DNA of 64,000 nt from the NCBI RefSeq assembly GCF_900496995.4, contig NC_044030.1, positions 744,001 through 808,000 on the forward strand, given 5' to 3'. Of this stretch, positions 1 to 10,959 are shown piece after piece. Made by a program: the position numbers and the translations under genes. The number at the start of each line of letters is the position of its first letter. Within the stretch, counting starts at the first letter, position 1. Below the pieces are notes generated by a model. The model was given only the letters and a program-made list of their open reading frames with translations. It searched no databases and was not told where the DNA came from. Origin of the DNA: Aquila chrysaetos chrysaetos (lineage: Eukaryota > Chordata > Aves > Accipitriformes > Accipitridae).

Positions 1-3000
1 TTGAGAGGACTTGGAGAAATGCAGGGCATCTCTGGAGGGTCTGCTTGGCCCCAGGTGTGCCCCTGCGAGGGCTGTGAGAAACCCTGGGCTTCCCTGGAGG
101 GTCTGCTTGGCACCACACGTGCCCCTCTGAGGTCTCGGAGAGGGCCTGAGCTTTTCCTGGAGGGTCTGCTTGGCCCCATATGTGCCCCTCTGAGGCCTTG
201 GAGAGGGCCTGGGCTTTTCCTGGAGCGTCTGCTTGGCGCTACGAGAGCCCCTGCGAGGTCTGTGAGAAGCCCTGGACTACTCTGGAGGGTCTCCTTGGCG
301 CCACGGGTAGCACTACGAGGGAGTCGAGACATCCTGGCCTTCTCTGGAGGGTCTGCTTTGCCCCATGCATGCCCATCCGAGGGCTGTGAGAGGCTCTGGG
401 CTTCTCTGGAGGGTCTGCTTGGCCCCACGCGTACACCTACGAGGGCTGTGAGGAACCCTAGGCTTCTCTGGAGGGTCTGTGTGGCCCCATGTGTGCCCCT
501 GACAGGCCTTGGAGCAATGCAGAGCTTTCTTGAAGGGTCTGCTTGGCCCCACGGGTAGCACTACGAGGGATTTGAGAAGCCCTGGGATTCTCTGGAGGGT
601 CTGCTTGTCCCTACGTATACCCCTGAGAAAGTATGGAGAAACCATAGGCTCCTCTGGAGGGTCTGCTTGGCCCCATATGTGCCCCTCTGAGGCCTTGGAG
701 AGGGCCTGGGCTTTTCCTGGAGCGTCTGCTTGGCGCTACGAGAGCCCCTGCGAGGTCTGTGAGAAGCCCTGGACTACTCTGGAGGGTCTCCTTGGCGCCA
801 CGGGTAGCACTACGAGGGAGTCGAGAAATCCTGGCCTTCTCTGGAGGGTCTGCTTTGCCCCATGCATGCCCATCCGAGGTCTTGGAAAGGGCCTGAGCTT
901 CTCTTGGAGGGTCTGCTTGGCCCAACGAGTGCCCCTACGAGGGCTGTGAGAGGCTCTGGGCTTCTCTGGAGGGTCTGCTTGGCCCTATGTGTGCCCCTGC
1001 GAGGGATGTGAGAGGCCCCGGGCTTCTCTGGAAGTTCTGCTTGGCCCCATGTGTGCCCCTGGCAGGCCTTGGAGCAATGCAGAGCTTCTCTGGAGGGTCT
1101 GCTTGGCCCCACGCGTAGCATTACGAGGGATTCGAGAAACGCTGGCCTTCTCTGGAGGGTCTGCTTTGCCCCATGCATGCTGCTGCAAGGGCTGTGAGAA
1201 ATCTTGGGCTTCCCTGGAGGGTCTGCTTGGCCCCAGGCGTGCCCATCCGAGGTTTTGGAGACGGCCTCAGCTTCTCTTGGAGGGTCTGCTTGGCCCAACG
1301 AGTGCCCCTCTGAGGTCTTGGAGAGGGCCTGAGCTTCTCTTGGAGGGTCTGCTTGGACCCACGCATACACCTGTGAGGGCTGTGAGAATCAATGGGTTTC
1401 ACTGGAGGGTCTGTTTGTCCCCACATACGCTCTTCTGAGGTCTTGGAGAGGGCCTGGGCTTTTCCTGGAGCGTCTGCTTGGCGCTACGAGAGCCCCTCCG
1501 AGGTCTGTGAGAAGCCCTGGACTACTCTGGAGGGTCTGCTTGGCCACACGCGTACACCTACAAGGGCTGTGAGGAACCCTGGGTTTCTCTGGAGGGTCTG
1601 CTTGGCCCAACGAGTGCCCCTGACACGGTTTGGAGAGATCCTGGCCTTCTCCAGAGGGTCTCCTTGGCCCCACGTGTACACCTACAAGGGCTGTGAGAAA
1701 CCGTGGGCTTCTCTGGAGGGTCTGCTTGGCGCCACACATGCCTCTGAGAGGGGCTGGACAGGCCCTGGGATTTTTGGCGGATCTGCTTCGCACAAGATTT
1801 ATCCCTGCGAGGGCTGTGAGAGGCCCCGGGCTTCTCTGGAGGGTCTGCTTGTCCCCATATGTGCCCCTCTGAGGTCTTGGAAAGGGCCTGAGCTTCTCTT
1901 GGAGGGTCTGCTTGGCCCAACAAGTGCGCCTCCGAGGGCTGTGAGAGGCTCTGGGCTTCTCTGGAGGGTCTGCTTGGCCCTACCTATCCCCCTGAGAGGG
2001 TATGGAGAAATCATAGGCTCCTCTGGAGGGTCTTCTTGGCCCCATGCTTTCCCATACGAGGGCTGTGAGAGGCCCTGGCCTTCTCTAGAGGGTCTGCTTT
2101 GCCCCATGCATGCTGCTGCGAGGGCTGTGAGAAATCTTCGGCTTCTCTGGAGAGTCTGCGTGACCCCACGTGTGCACCTCCGAGAGCTGTGAGAGGACCT
2201 GGCCTTCTGTGGAGGGTCTGCTTGGCCCCACGTGTACACCTACAAGGGCTGTGAGAAACCCTGGCCTTCTCCGGAGGGTCTGCTTGGCTCCACGCGTGCC
2301 GATCCGAGCTCTTGGAGGGGGCCTGAGCTTCTCTTGGAGGGTCTGCTTGGCCCAACGAGTGCCCCTCCGAGGGCTGTGAGAGGCTCTGGGCTTCTCTGGA
2401 GGGTCTGCTTGTCCCCACATACGCTCTTCTGAGGTCTTGGAGAGGGCCTGGGCTTTTCTTGGTGGGTCTGCTTGGCCCCACGCGTGCCCCTGCGAGGCCT
2501 GTGAGAAACCCTGGGCTTCTCTGGAGGGTCTGCTTGGCCCAACGAGTGCCCCTGAGAGGTTCTGGAGAAACCCTGGGCTGCTCTGGAGGGTCTGCGTGGC
2601 CCCACGTGTGCGCCTCCGAGAGCTGTGCGAGGACCTGGCCTGCTGTGGAGGGTCTGCTTTTCTCTACGTGTGCCCCTGATAGGGTTTGGAGAAACCATGG
2701 GTTTCTCTGGAGGGTCAGCTTGGCCCTACGAGCACCCTTCAGAGGGCTGTGAGAGGTCCCGGGCTTCTCTGGAGGGTCTGCTTGTCCTCATATGTGCCCC
2801 TCTGAGGTCTTGGAGAGGGCCTGGGCTTTTCTTGGAGCGTCTGCTTGGCCCCACGCGTGCCCCTGCGAGGCCTGTGAGAAACCCTGGGCTTCTCTGGAGG
2901 GTCTGCTTGGCCCGACGCGTACACCTACAAGGGCTTTGAGAAACCTTGACCTTCTCTGGAGGGTCTGCTTGGCCCGACGCGTACACCTACAAGGGCTGTG

Positions 3001-6000
3001 AGAAACCATGGGCTTCTCTGGAGGATGTGCTTGGCACAACGAGTGCCCCTCTGAGGGCTGTGAGAGGCTCTGGGCTTCTCTGGAGGGTCGGCTTGGCCCT
3101 ATGTGTTCCCCTGAGAGGTTCTGGAGAAACCCTAGGCTACTCTGGAGGGTCTTCTTGGCCCCATGCTTTCCCCTCCGAGGGCTTTGAGAGGCCCTGGGCT
3201 TCTCTGGAGGGTCTGCTTGTCCTCATATGTGCCCCTCTGAGGTCTTGGAGAGGGCCTGGACTTTTCCTGGAGCGTCTGCTTGGCGCTACGAGAGCCCCTC
3301 CGAGGTCTGTGAGAAGCCCTGGACTACTCTGGAGGGTCTGCTTGGCCACACGCGTACACCTACAAGGGCTGTGAGGAACCCTGGGTTTCTCTGGAGGGTC
3401 TGCTTGGCCGCACACATGCCCCTGAGAGGGGTTGGACAGGCCCTGAGGTTTTAGGAGGCTTTGCGTCGCTCAAGATTTATCCCTGCTAGGTCTGTGAAAG
3501 GCCCTGGGCTTCTCTGGAGGGTCTGCTTGGCCCCACGCGTACACCTACGAGGGCTGTGAGGAACCCTAGGCTTCTCTGGAGGGTCTGTGTGGCCCCATGT
3601 GTGCCCCTGACAGGCCTTGGAGCAATGCAGAGCTTTCTTGAAGGGTCTGCTTGGCCCCACGGGTAGCACTACGAGGGATTTGAGAAGCCCTGGGATTCTC
3701 TGGAGGGTCTGCTTGTCCCTACGTATACCCCTGAGAAAGTATGGAGAAACCATAGGCTCCTCTGGAGGGTCTGCTTGGCCCCATATGTGCCCCTCTGAGG
3801 CCTTGGAGAGGGCCTGGGCTTTTCCTGGAGCGTCTGCTTGGCGCTACGAGAGCCCCTGCGAGGTCTGTGAGAAGCCCTGGACTACTCTGGAGGGTCTCCT
3901 TGGCCCCACGGGTAGCACTACGAGGGAGTCGAGAAATCCTGGCCTTCTCTGGAGGGTCTGCTTTGCCCCATGCATGCCCATCCGAGGTCTTGGAAAGGGC
4001 CTGAGCTTCTCTTGGAGGGTCTACTTGGCCCAACGAGTGCGCCTCCGAGGGCTGTGAGAGGCTCTGGGCTTCTCTGGAGGGTCTGCTTGGCCCTACCTAT
4101 CCCCCTGAGAGGGTATGGAGAAATCATAGGCTCCTCTGGAGGGTCTTCTTGGCCCCATGCTTTCCCATACGAGGGCTGTGAGAGGCCCTGGCCTTCTCTA
4201 GAGGGTCTGCTTTGCCCCATGCATGCTGCTGCGAGGGCTGTGAGAAATCTTCGGCTTCTGTGGAGAGTCTGCGTGACCCCACGTGTGCGCCTCCGAGAGC
4301 TGTGAGAGGACCTGGCCTTCTGTGGAGGGTCTGCTTGGCCCCACGTGTACACCTACAAGGGCTGTGAGAAACCCTGGCCTTCTCCGGAGGGTCTGCTTGG
4401 CTCCACGCGTGCCGATCCGAGCTCTTGGAGGGGGCCTGAGCTTCTCTTGGAGGGTCTGCTTGGACCCACGCATACACCTGCGAGGGCTGTGAGAATCAAT
4501 GGGTTTCTCTGGAGGGTCTGTTTGTCCCCACATACGCTCTTCTGAGGTCTTGGAGAGGGCCTGGGCTTTTCTTGGAGGGTCTGCTTGGCCCCACGCATGC
4601 CCCTGCGAGGGCTGTGCGAAACCCTGGCCTTCTCTGGAGGCTCTGCTTGGCCCTATGTGTGCTCCTGAGTTGTTCTGGAGAAACCCTGGGCTTCTCTGGA
4701 GGCTCTGCTTGGCCCCATGCTTTTCCCTCCGAGGGCTGTGAGAGGACCTGGACTTCTCTGGAGGGTCTGCTTGGCCCTACGTATACCCCTGAGAGTGTCT
4801 GGAGAAACCATAGGCTTCTCTGAAGGGTCTGCTTGTCGCCATGCTTGCCCCTCCGAGGGCTCTGAGAGGACCTGGCCTTCTCTGGATGGTCTGCTTTTCT
4901 CTACGTGTGCCCCTGACAGGGTTTGGAGAAACCCTGGCCTTCTCTGGATGGTCTGCTTTTCTCTACGTGTGCCCCTGACAGGGTTTGGAGAAACCCTGGG
5001 CTTCTCTGGACGGTCTGCTTGGCCCTACCTATACCCCGGAGAGGGTATGGAGAAATCATAGGCTCCTCTGGAGGGTCTGCTTGGCCCCATATGTGCCCCT
5101 CTGAGGCCTTGGAGAGGGCCTGGGCTTTTCCTGGAGCGTCTGCTTGGCGCTACGAGAGCCCCTCCGAGGTCTGTGAGAAGCCCTGGACTACTCTGGAGGG
5201 TCTGCTTGGCCACACGCGTACACCTACAAGGGCTGTGAGGAACCCTGGGTTTCTCTGGAGGGTCTGCTTGGCCCAACGAGTGCCCCTCTGAGGGCTTTGA
5301 AAGGCCCTGGACTTCTCTGAAGGGTCTGCTTGGCCCAACGAGTGCCCCTGACACGGTTTGCAGAGATCCTGGCCTTCTCCAGAGGGTCTCCTTGGCCCCA
5401 CGTGTACACCTACAAGGGCTGTGAGAAACCGTGGGCTTCTCTGGAGGGTCTGCTTGGCGCCACACATGCCTCTGAGAGGGGCTGGACAGGCCCTGGGATT
5501 TTTGGCGGATCTGCTTCGCACAAGATTTATCCCTGCGAGGGCTGTGAGAGGCCCCGGGCTTCTCTGGAGGGTCTGCTTGTCCCCATATGTGCCCCTCTGA
5601 GGTCTTGGAGAGGGCCTGGGCTTTTCTTGGTGGGTCTGCTTGGCCCCACGCGTGCCCCTGCGAGGCCTGTGAGAAACCCTGGGCTTCTCTGGAGGGTCTG
5701 CTTGGCCCAACGAGTGCCCCTGAGAGGTTCTGGAGAAACCCTGGGCTGCTCTGGAGGGTCTGCGTGGCCCCACGTGTACGCCTCCGAGAGCTGTGCGAGG
5801 ACCTGGCCTGCTGTGGAGGGTCTGCTTTTCTCTACGTGTGCCCCTGATAGGGTTTGGAGAAACCATGGGTTTCTCTGGAGGGTCAGCTTGGCCCTACGAG
5901 CACCCTTCAGAGGGCTGTGAGAGGTCCTGGGCTTCTCTGGAGGGTCTGCTTGTCCTCATATGTGCCCCTCTGAGGCCTTGGAGAGGGCCTGGGCTTTTCC

Positions 6001-9000
6001 TGGAGCGTCTGCTTGGCGCTACGAGAGCCCCTCCGAGGTCTGTGAGAAGCCCTGGACTACTCTGGAGGGTCTGCTTGGCCCGACGCGTGACTCTGCGAGG
6101 GATTTGAGAAACCTTGACCTTCTCTGGAGGGTCTGCTTGGCCCGACGCGTACACCTACAAGGGCTGTGAGAAACCATGGGCTTCTCTGGAGGATGTGCTT
6201 GGCACAACGAGTGCCCCTCTGAGGGCTGTGAGAGGCTCTGGGCTTCTCTGGAGGGTCGGCTTGGCCCTATGTGTTCCCCTGAGAGGTTCTGGAGAAACCC
6301 TAGGCTACTCTGGAGGGTCTTCTTGGCCCCATGCTTTCCCCTCCGAGGGCTTTGAGAGGCCCTGGGCTTCTCTGGAGGGTCTGCTTGTCCTCATATGTGC
6401 CCCTCTGAGGTCTTGGAGAGGGCCTGGGCTTTTCCTGGAGCGTCTGCTTGGCGCTACGAGAGCCCCTCCGAGGTCTGTGAGAAGCCCTGGACTACTCTGG
6501 AGGGTCTGCTTGGCCACACGCGTACACCTACAAGGGCTGTGAGGAACCCTGGGTTTCTCTGGAGGGTCTGCTTGGCCGCACACATGCCCCTGAGAGGGGT
6601 TGGACAGGCCCTGAGGTTTTAGGAGGCTTTGCGTCGCTCAAGATTTATCCCTGCTAGGTCTGTGAAAGGCCCTGGGCTTCTCTGGAGGGTCTGCTTGGCC
6701 CCACGCGTACACCTACGAGGGCTGTGAGGAACCCTAGGCTTCTCTGGAGGGTCTGTGTGGCCCCATGTGTGCCCCTGACAGGCCTTGGAGCAATGCAGAG
6801 CTTTCTTGAAGGGTCTGCTTGGCCCCACGGGTAGCACTACGAGGGATTTGAGAAGCCCTGGGATTCTCTGGAGGGTCTGCTTGTCCCTACGTATACCCCT
6901 GAGAAAGTATGGAGAAACCATAGGCTCCTCTGGAGGGTCTGCTTGGCCCCATATGTGCCCCTCTGAGGCCTTGGAGAGGGCCTGGGCTTTTCCTGGAGCG
7001 TCTGCTTGGCGCTACGAGAGCCCCTGCGAGGTCTGTGAGAAGCCCTGGACTACTCTGGAGTGTCTCCTTGGCCCCACGGGTAGCACTACGAGGGAGTCGA
7101 GAAATCCTGGCCTTCTCTGGAGGGTCTGCTTTGCCCCATGCATGCCCATCCGAGGTCTTGGAAAGGGCCTGAGCTTCTCTTGGAGGGTCTGCTTGGCCCA
7201 ACGAGTGCCCCTACGAGGGCTGTGAGAGGCTCTGGGCTTCTCTGGAGGGTCTGCTTGGCCCTACCTATCCCCCTGAGAGGGTATGGAGAAATCATAGGCT
7301 CCTCTGGAGGGTCTTCTTGGCCCCATGCTTTCCCATACGAGGGCTGTGAGAGGCCCTGGCCTTCTCTAGAGGGTCTGCTTTGCCCCATGCATGCTGCTGC
7401 GAGGGCTGTGAGAAATCTTCGGCTTCTCTGGAGAGTCTGCGTGACCCCACGTGTGCGCCTCCGAGAGCTGTGAGAGGACCTGGCCTTCTGTGGAGGGTCT
7501 GCTTGGCCCCACGTGTACACCTACAAGGGCTGTGAGAAACCCTGGCCTTCTCCGGAGGGTCTGCTTGGCTCCACGCGTGCCGATCCGAGCTCTTGGAGGG
7601 GGCCTGAGCTTCTCTTGGAGGGTCTGCTTGGACCCACGCATACACCTGCGAGGGCTGTGAGAATCAATGGGTTTCTCTGGAGGGTCTGTTTGTCCCCACA
7701 TACGCTCTTCTGAGGTCTTGGAGAGGGCCTGGGCTTTTCTTGGAGGGTCTGCTTGGCCCCACGCATGCCCCTGTGAGGGCTGTGCGAAACCCTGGCCTTC
7801 TCTGGAGGCTCTGCTTGGCCCTATGTTTGCTCCTGAGTTGTTCTGGAGAAACCCTGGGCTTCTCTGGAGGGTCTGCTTGACCCCATGCTTTTCCCTACGA
7901 GGGCTGTGAGAGGACCTGGACTTCTCTGGAGGGTCTGCTTGGCCCTACGTATACCCCTGAGAGTGTCTGGAGAAACCATAGGCTTCTCTGAAGGGTCTGC
8001 TTGTCGCCATGCTTGCCCCTCCGAGGGCTCTGAGAGGACCTGGCCTTCTCTGGATGGTCTGCTTTTCTCTACGTGTGCCCCTGACAGGGTTTGGAGAAAC
8101 CCTGGCCTTCTCTGGATGGTCTGCTTTTCTCTACGTGTGCACCTGACAGGGTTTGGAGAAACCCTGGGCTTCTCTGGACGGTCTGCTTGGCCCTACCTAT
8201 ACCCCGGAGAGGGTATGGAGAAATCATAGGCTCCTCTGGAGGGTCTGCTTGGCCCCATATGTGCCCCTCTGAGGCCTTGGAGAGGGCCTGGGCTTTTCCT
8301 GGAGCGTCTGCTTGGCGCTACGAGAGCCCCTCCGAGGTCTGTGAGAAGCCCTGGACTACTCTGGAGGGTCTGCTTGGCCACACGCGTACACCTACAAGGG
8401 CTGTGAGGAACCCTGGGTTTCTCTGGAGGGTCTGCTTGGCCCAACGAGTGCCCCTCTGAGGGCTTTGAAAGGCCCTGGACTTCTCTGAAGGGTCTGCTTG
8501 GCCCAACGAGTGCCCCTGACACGGTTTGCAGAGATCCTGGCCTTCTCCAGAGGGTCTCCTTGGCCCCACGTGTACACCTACAAGGGCTGTGAGAAACCGT
8601 GGGCTTCTCTGGAGGGTCTGCTTGGCGCCACACATGCCTCTGAGAGGGGCTGGACAGGCCCTGGGATTTTTGGCGGATCTGCTTCGCACAAGATTTATCC
8701 CTGCGAGGGCTGTGAGAGGCCCCGGGCTTCTCTGGAGGGTCTGCTTGTCCCCATATGTGCCCCTCTGAGGTCTTGGAGAGGGCCTGGGCTTTTCTTGGTG
8801 GGTCTGCTTGGCCCCACGCGTGCCCCTGCGAGGCCTGTGAGAAACCCTGGGCTGCTCTGGAGGGTCTGCTTGGCCCAACGAGTGCCCCTGAGAGGTTCTG
8901 GAGAAACCCTGGGCTGCTCTGGAGGGTCTGCGTGGCCCCACGTGTGCGCCTCCGAGAGCTGTGCGAGGACCTGGCCTGCTGTGGAGGGTCTGCTTTTCTC

Positions 9001-9450
9001 TACGTGTGCCCCTGATAGGGTTTGGAGAAACCATGGGTTTCTCTGGAGGGTCAGCTTGGCCCTACGAGCACCCTTCAGAGGGCTGTGAGAGGTCCCGGGC
9101 TTCTCTGGAGGGTCTGCTTGTCCTCATATGTGCCCCTCTGAGGTCTTGGAGAGGGCCTGGGCTTTTCTTGGAGCGTCTGCTTGGCGCTACGAGAGTCCCT
9201 GCGAGGCCTGTGAGAAACCCTGGGCTTCTCTGGAGGGTCTGCTTGGCCCTATGTGTTCCCCTGAGAGGTTCTGGAGAAACCCTGGGCTTCTCTGGAGGGT
9301 CTGTTTGGCTCAACGAGTGCCCCTGTGAGGGCTGTGAGAGGCTCTGGGCTTCACTGGAGGGTCTGCTGCTCCCTGCGTGTGCCCCTGACACGGCTTGCAG
9401 AGATCCTGGCCTGCTCCGCAGGGTCTGCTTGGCCCCACGCGTGCCCCTCG
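1..9450. repeat. GC-rich 62-bp satellite array, left block
   Basis: The whole stretch is built from a degenerate monomer of about 61-63 bp. Its most constant part reads TCTGGAGGGTCTGCTTGGCC, followed by a CpG-containing core (ACGCGT or ACGTGT), CCCCT, then GAGGGCTGTGAGA and CCCTGGGCTT. Successive copies of the GGAGGGTCTG core begin near 32, 94 and 157. A 3,168-bp higher-order period is clear from about 2,437 to 9,190: for example, the distinctive monomer with CAAGATTTATCCCTGCTAGG recurs at about 3,431 and 6,599, and its sister monomer at 5,481 and 8,649. Before 2,437 the same monomers are shuffled (396-950 matches 3,504-4,058 at an offset of 3,108). Because 62 is not divisible by three and stops are rare, long frames appear on both strands; I regard these as artefacts. 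The array ends where CR1 begins. Confidence 0.95.
2437..9190. repeat. 3,168-bp higher-order repeat, about 2.1 copies
   Basis: Segments 3,168 bp apart are almost identical over more than 3 kb, with only scattered single-base differences (for example 3,451-3,753 with 6,619-6,921, and 5,224-5,409 with 8,392-8,577). One unit equals about 51 monomers. Homology to the preceding copy starts abruptly at about 2,437 and fades at about 9,190. Near-identity between units but divergence between neighbouring monomers is the hallmark of recent unequal exchange or block duplication. A long-read assembly artefact is possible but would not explain the scattered differences. Confidence 0.9.
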
Positions 9451-9924
9451 AGGCTGTGAGAGTCGGCGGTGAGGCCAGCGGCGAGTCAGCGGCGAGGCCC
9501 GCAGCGGCAACGCTAAGCCGGCGGCTAAGCGCTAGACTGAGGCGGACCGGGAGGTTCCCGAGGCCCAGGAGCGCCGGGGAAGAGCGCAGGGGCCCGGCCG
9601 GAGCCGGCGGCTCTCTGCCAGAGAGGCGGACGCGGCGTGGGCGTTGCCGGGGCAACGGCGGGAGATTGGAACGGCCCTGAGGAGCGCCGGCGAGCAGGTT
9701 GTGGCGCAGGCCGTTGGCGCAGGCCGGGCGCAGCCCCCGTCTTCCTCTTCCCAGCTCGAGCAGGCTGCTCAAGCGGTGGGCGTCGGCCCGGAGGGAGACC
9801 CAGGTATGGTTGCCGCTCGGGGGAAAGCCATTGTTAGGAAAATGTGGCGACGCAGACAGAGCTCCCGTGTCAACACGCAGCTGTCCAGGTCTCCGGCTGC
9901 AGGGAGTGCCTGAGTCTGTCGCTG
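9450..9924 (+). promoter_or_regulatory. CR1 5' untranslated region, CpG-rich
   Basis: A very GC- and CpG-rich stretch begins where the 62-bp monomers stop (about 9,450) and runs into CR1 ORF1. Its position and composition fit the 5'UTR and internal promoter of a full-length CR1 LINE. The array-CR1 boundary is sharp to within about 10 bp. No TATA box is seen, as expected for a LINE. The exact 5' end is inferred from where the satellite ends, and promoter activity is inference only. Confidence 0.55.
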
Positions 9925-10893
9925 ATGACGGAGGGCAGCGGGGACGCCTCTCGTGTGAGGTGTGACCGGGTGGACGATCTGCTCGGCCTGGTGGGAGAGC
10001 TGAAGGAGGAAGCGGAAAGGTTGAGGAGCATCAGGGAGCGTGAGAGGGAGATAGATTGGTGGGCCCGCACCCTCGCGTCCCTGAGGCAGAGGCAGCGGAC
10101 GGAGGCTCCGCAAGAAGCGGAGGTTCCCCTGCCCTCCTGCCACCGGGCAGGAGGGGACCTCAGAGATGGAGGGGAATGGATAGAGGTCCCTGCTCGGGGA
10201 GGCAGGCAAATCTCCTCCCGGTCTCCCTCACCTTCCCGGTTGCCCCTGCACAACAGGTATGGGGCTCTGGAACCTGAGGAGCAGGCCAGTGAAGATCAGG
10301 GTGTAGATGAAGGCCTATCTAGGGAGGTGCCTAGGCCCAGTCGGGCAGCCCCACGCTTTCTCACGTCCTCTGAACAAAGAAAAAGGAGGGTAATTGTCAT
10401 AGGCGACTCCCTTCTGAGGGGGACAGAGGGCCCAATATGCAGACCTGACCCATCCCACAGGGAAGTCTGCTGCCTCCCTGGGGCCCGGGCGAAAGACGTT
10501 ACCAGGAAACTCCCTGGTCTGGTTCGGACCTCTGATTATTACCCCTTGCTGGTTGTGCAGGTTGGCGGTGATGAGATTGCAGAGAGAAAGCCAAAGGCGA
10601 TCAAAAGGGACTTCAGGGCACTGGGACGATTAGCGGAAGGATGGGGAGCACAGGGGGTGTTTTCCTCAATCCCTTCAGTGGCAGGGAAATACAGCGAAAG
10701 GAGCAGGAAAACACACCTGGTTAATACGTGGCTCAGAGGCTGGTGCCGTCGGTGGAATTTGGGGGTTTTTGATCACGGGGAGGTTTACACGGCACCGGGC
10801 TTGCTGGCGACAGATGGTTTCCAGCTATCTCAAAGGGGTAAGAGAATCCTCGCTCGTGAGATGGCAGGGCTCATAGAGAGGGCTTTAGGCTAG
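9925..10893 (+). CDS. CR1 LINE ORF1 (coiled coil plus SGNH/GDSL esterase domain)
   Basis: This is an open frame of 322 aa from the first in-frame ATG; the frame is open back to a stop at 9,835. In CR1 LINEs, ORF1 is an RNA-binding and esterase protein thought to help form the retrotransposition particle. The first ~100 residues are charged and heptad-like (ELKEEAERLRSIREREREI). The second half holds the esterase fold, with a GDSLLRG motif near 10,402 carrying the nucleophile serine and a VGGDEI block in place of the usual GTND-type block. The C-terminal catalytic-histidine motif, normally DGxHLS in this family, reads DGFQLS, with CAG at 10,822-10,824, so the esterase triad is probably broken although the frame is intact. 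It is followed at once by the ORF2 remnant. It is not a host gene. Confidence 0.85.
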   Translation: MTEGSGDASRVRCDRVDDLLGLVGELKEEAERLRSIREREREIDWWARTLASLRQRQRTEAPQEAEVPLPSCHRAGGDLRDGGEWIEVPARGGRQISSRSPSPSRLPLHNRYGALEPEEQASEDQGVDEGLSREVPRPSRAAPRFLTSSEQRKRRVIVIGDSLLRGTEGPICRPDPSHREVCCLPGARAKDVTRKLPGLVRTSDYYPLLVVQVGGDEIAERKPKAIKRDFRALGRLAEGWGAQGVFSSIPSVAGKYSERSRKTHLVNTWLRGWCRRWNLGVFDHGEVYTAPGLLATDGFQLSQRGKRILAREMAGLIERALG

Positions 10894-10959
10894 GTTTGAA
10901 GGGCGTAAGGGATAAAACTAGGCGCACCAGAGATGAGCCTGGGGGCAGCGTGCCCACGT

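Noticed and set aside
1392-2192. Open frame of 266 aa with repeated ASLEGLLGPT-like units, possible repeat protein
   Set aside because: It lies wholly in the 62-bp satellite. Comparable frames exist in several frames on both strands, the frame follows the repeat, and there is no splice or start context.
5150-5866. Minus-strand 238-aa proline/arginine-rich frame
   Set aside because: Recurs exactly 3,168 bp away and is explained by the higher-order satellite repeat.
1-9450. CRISPR-like direct repeats
   Set aside because: Repeats are head-to-tail with no unique spacers, and the window is a vertebrate genome; it is a satellite.
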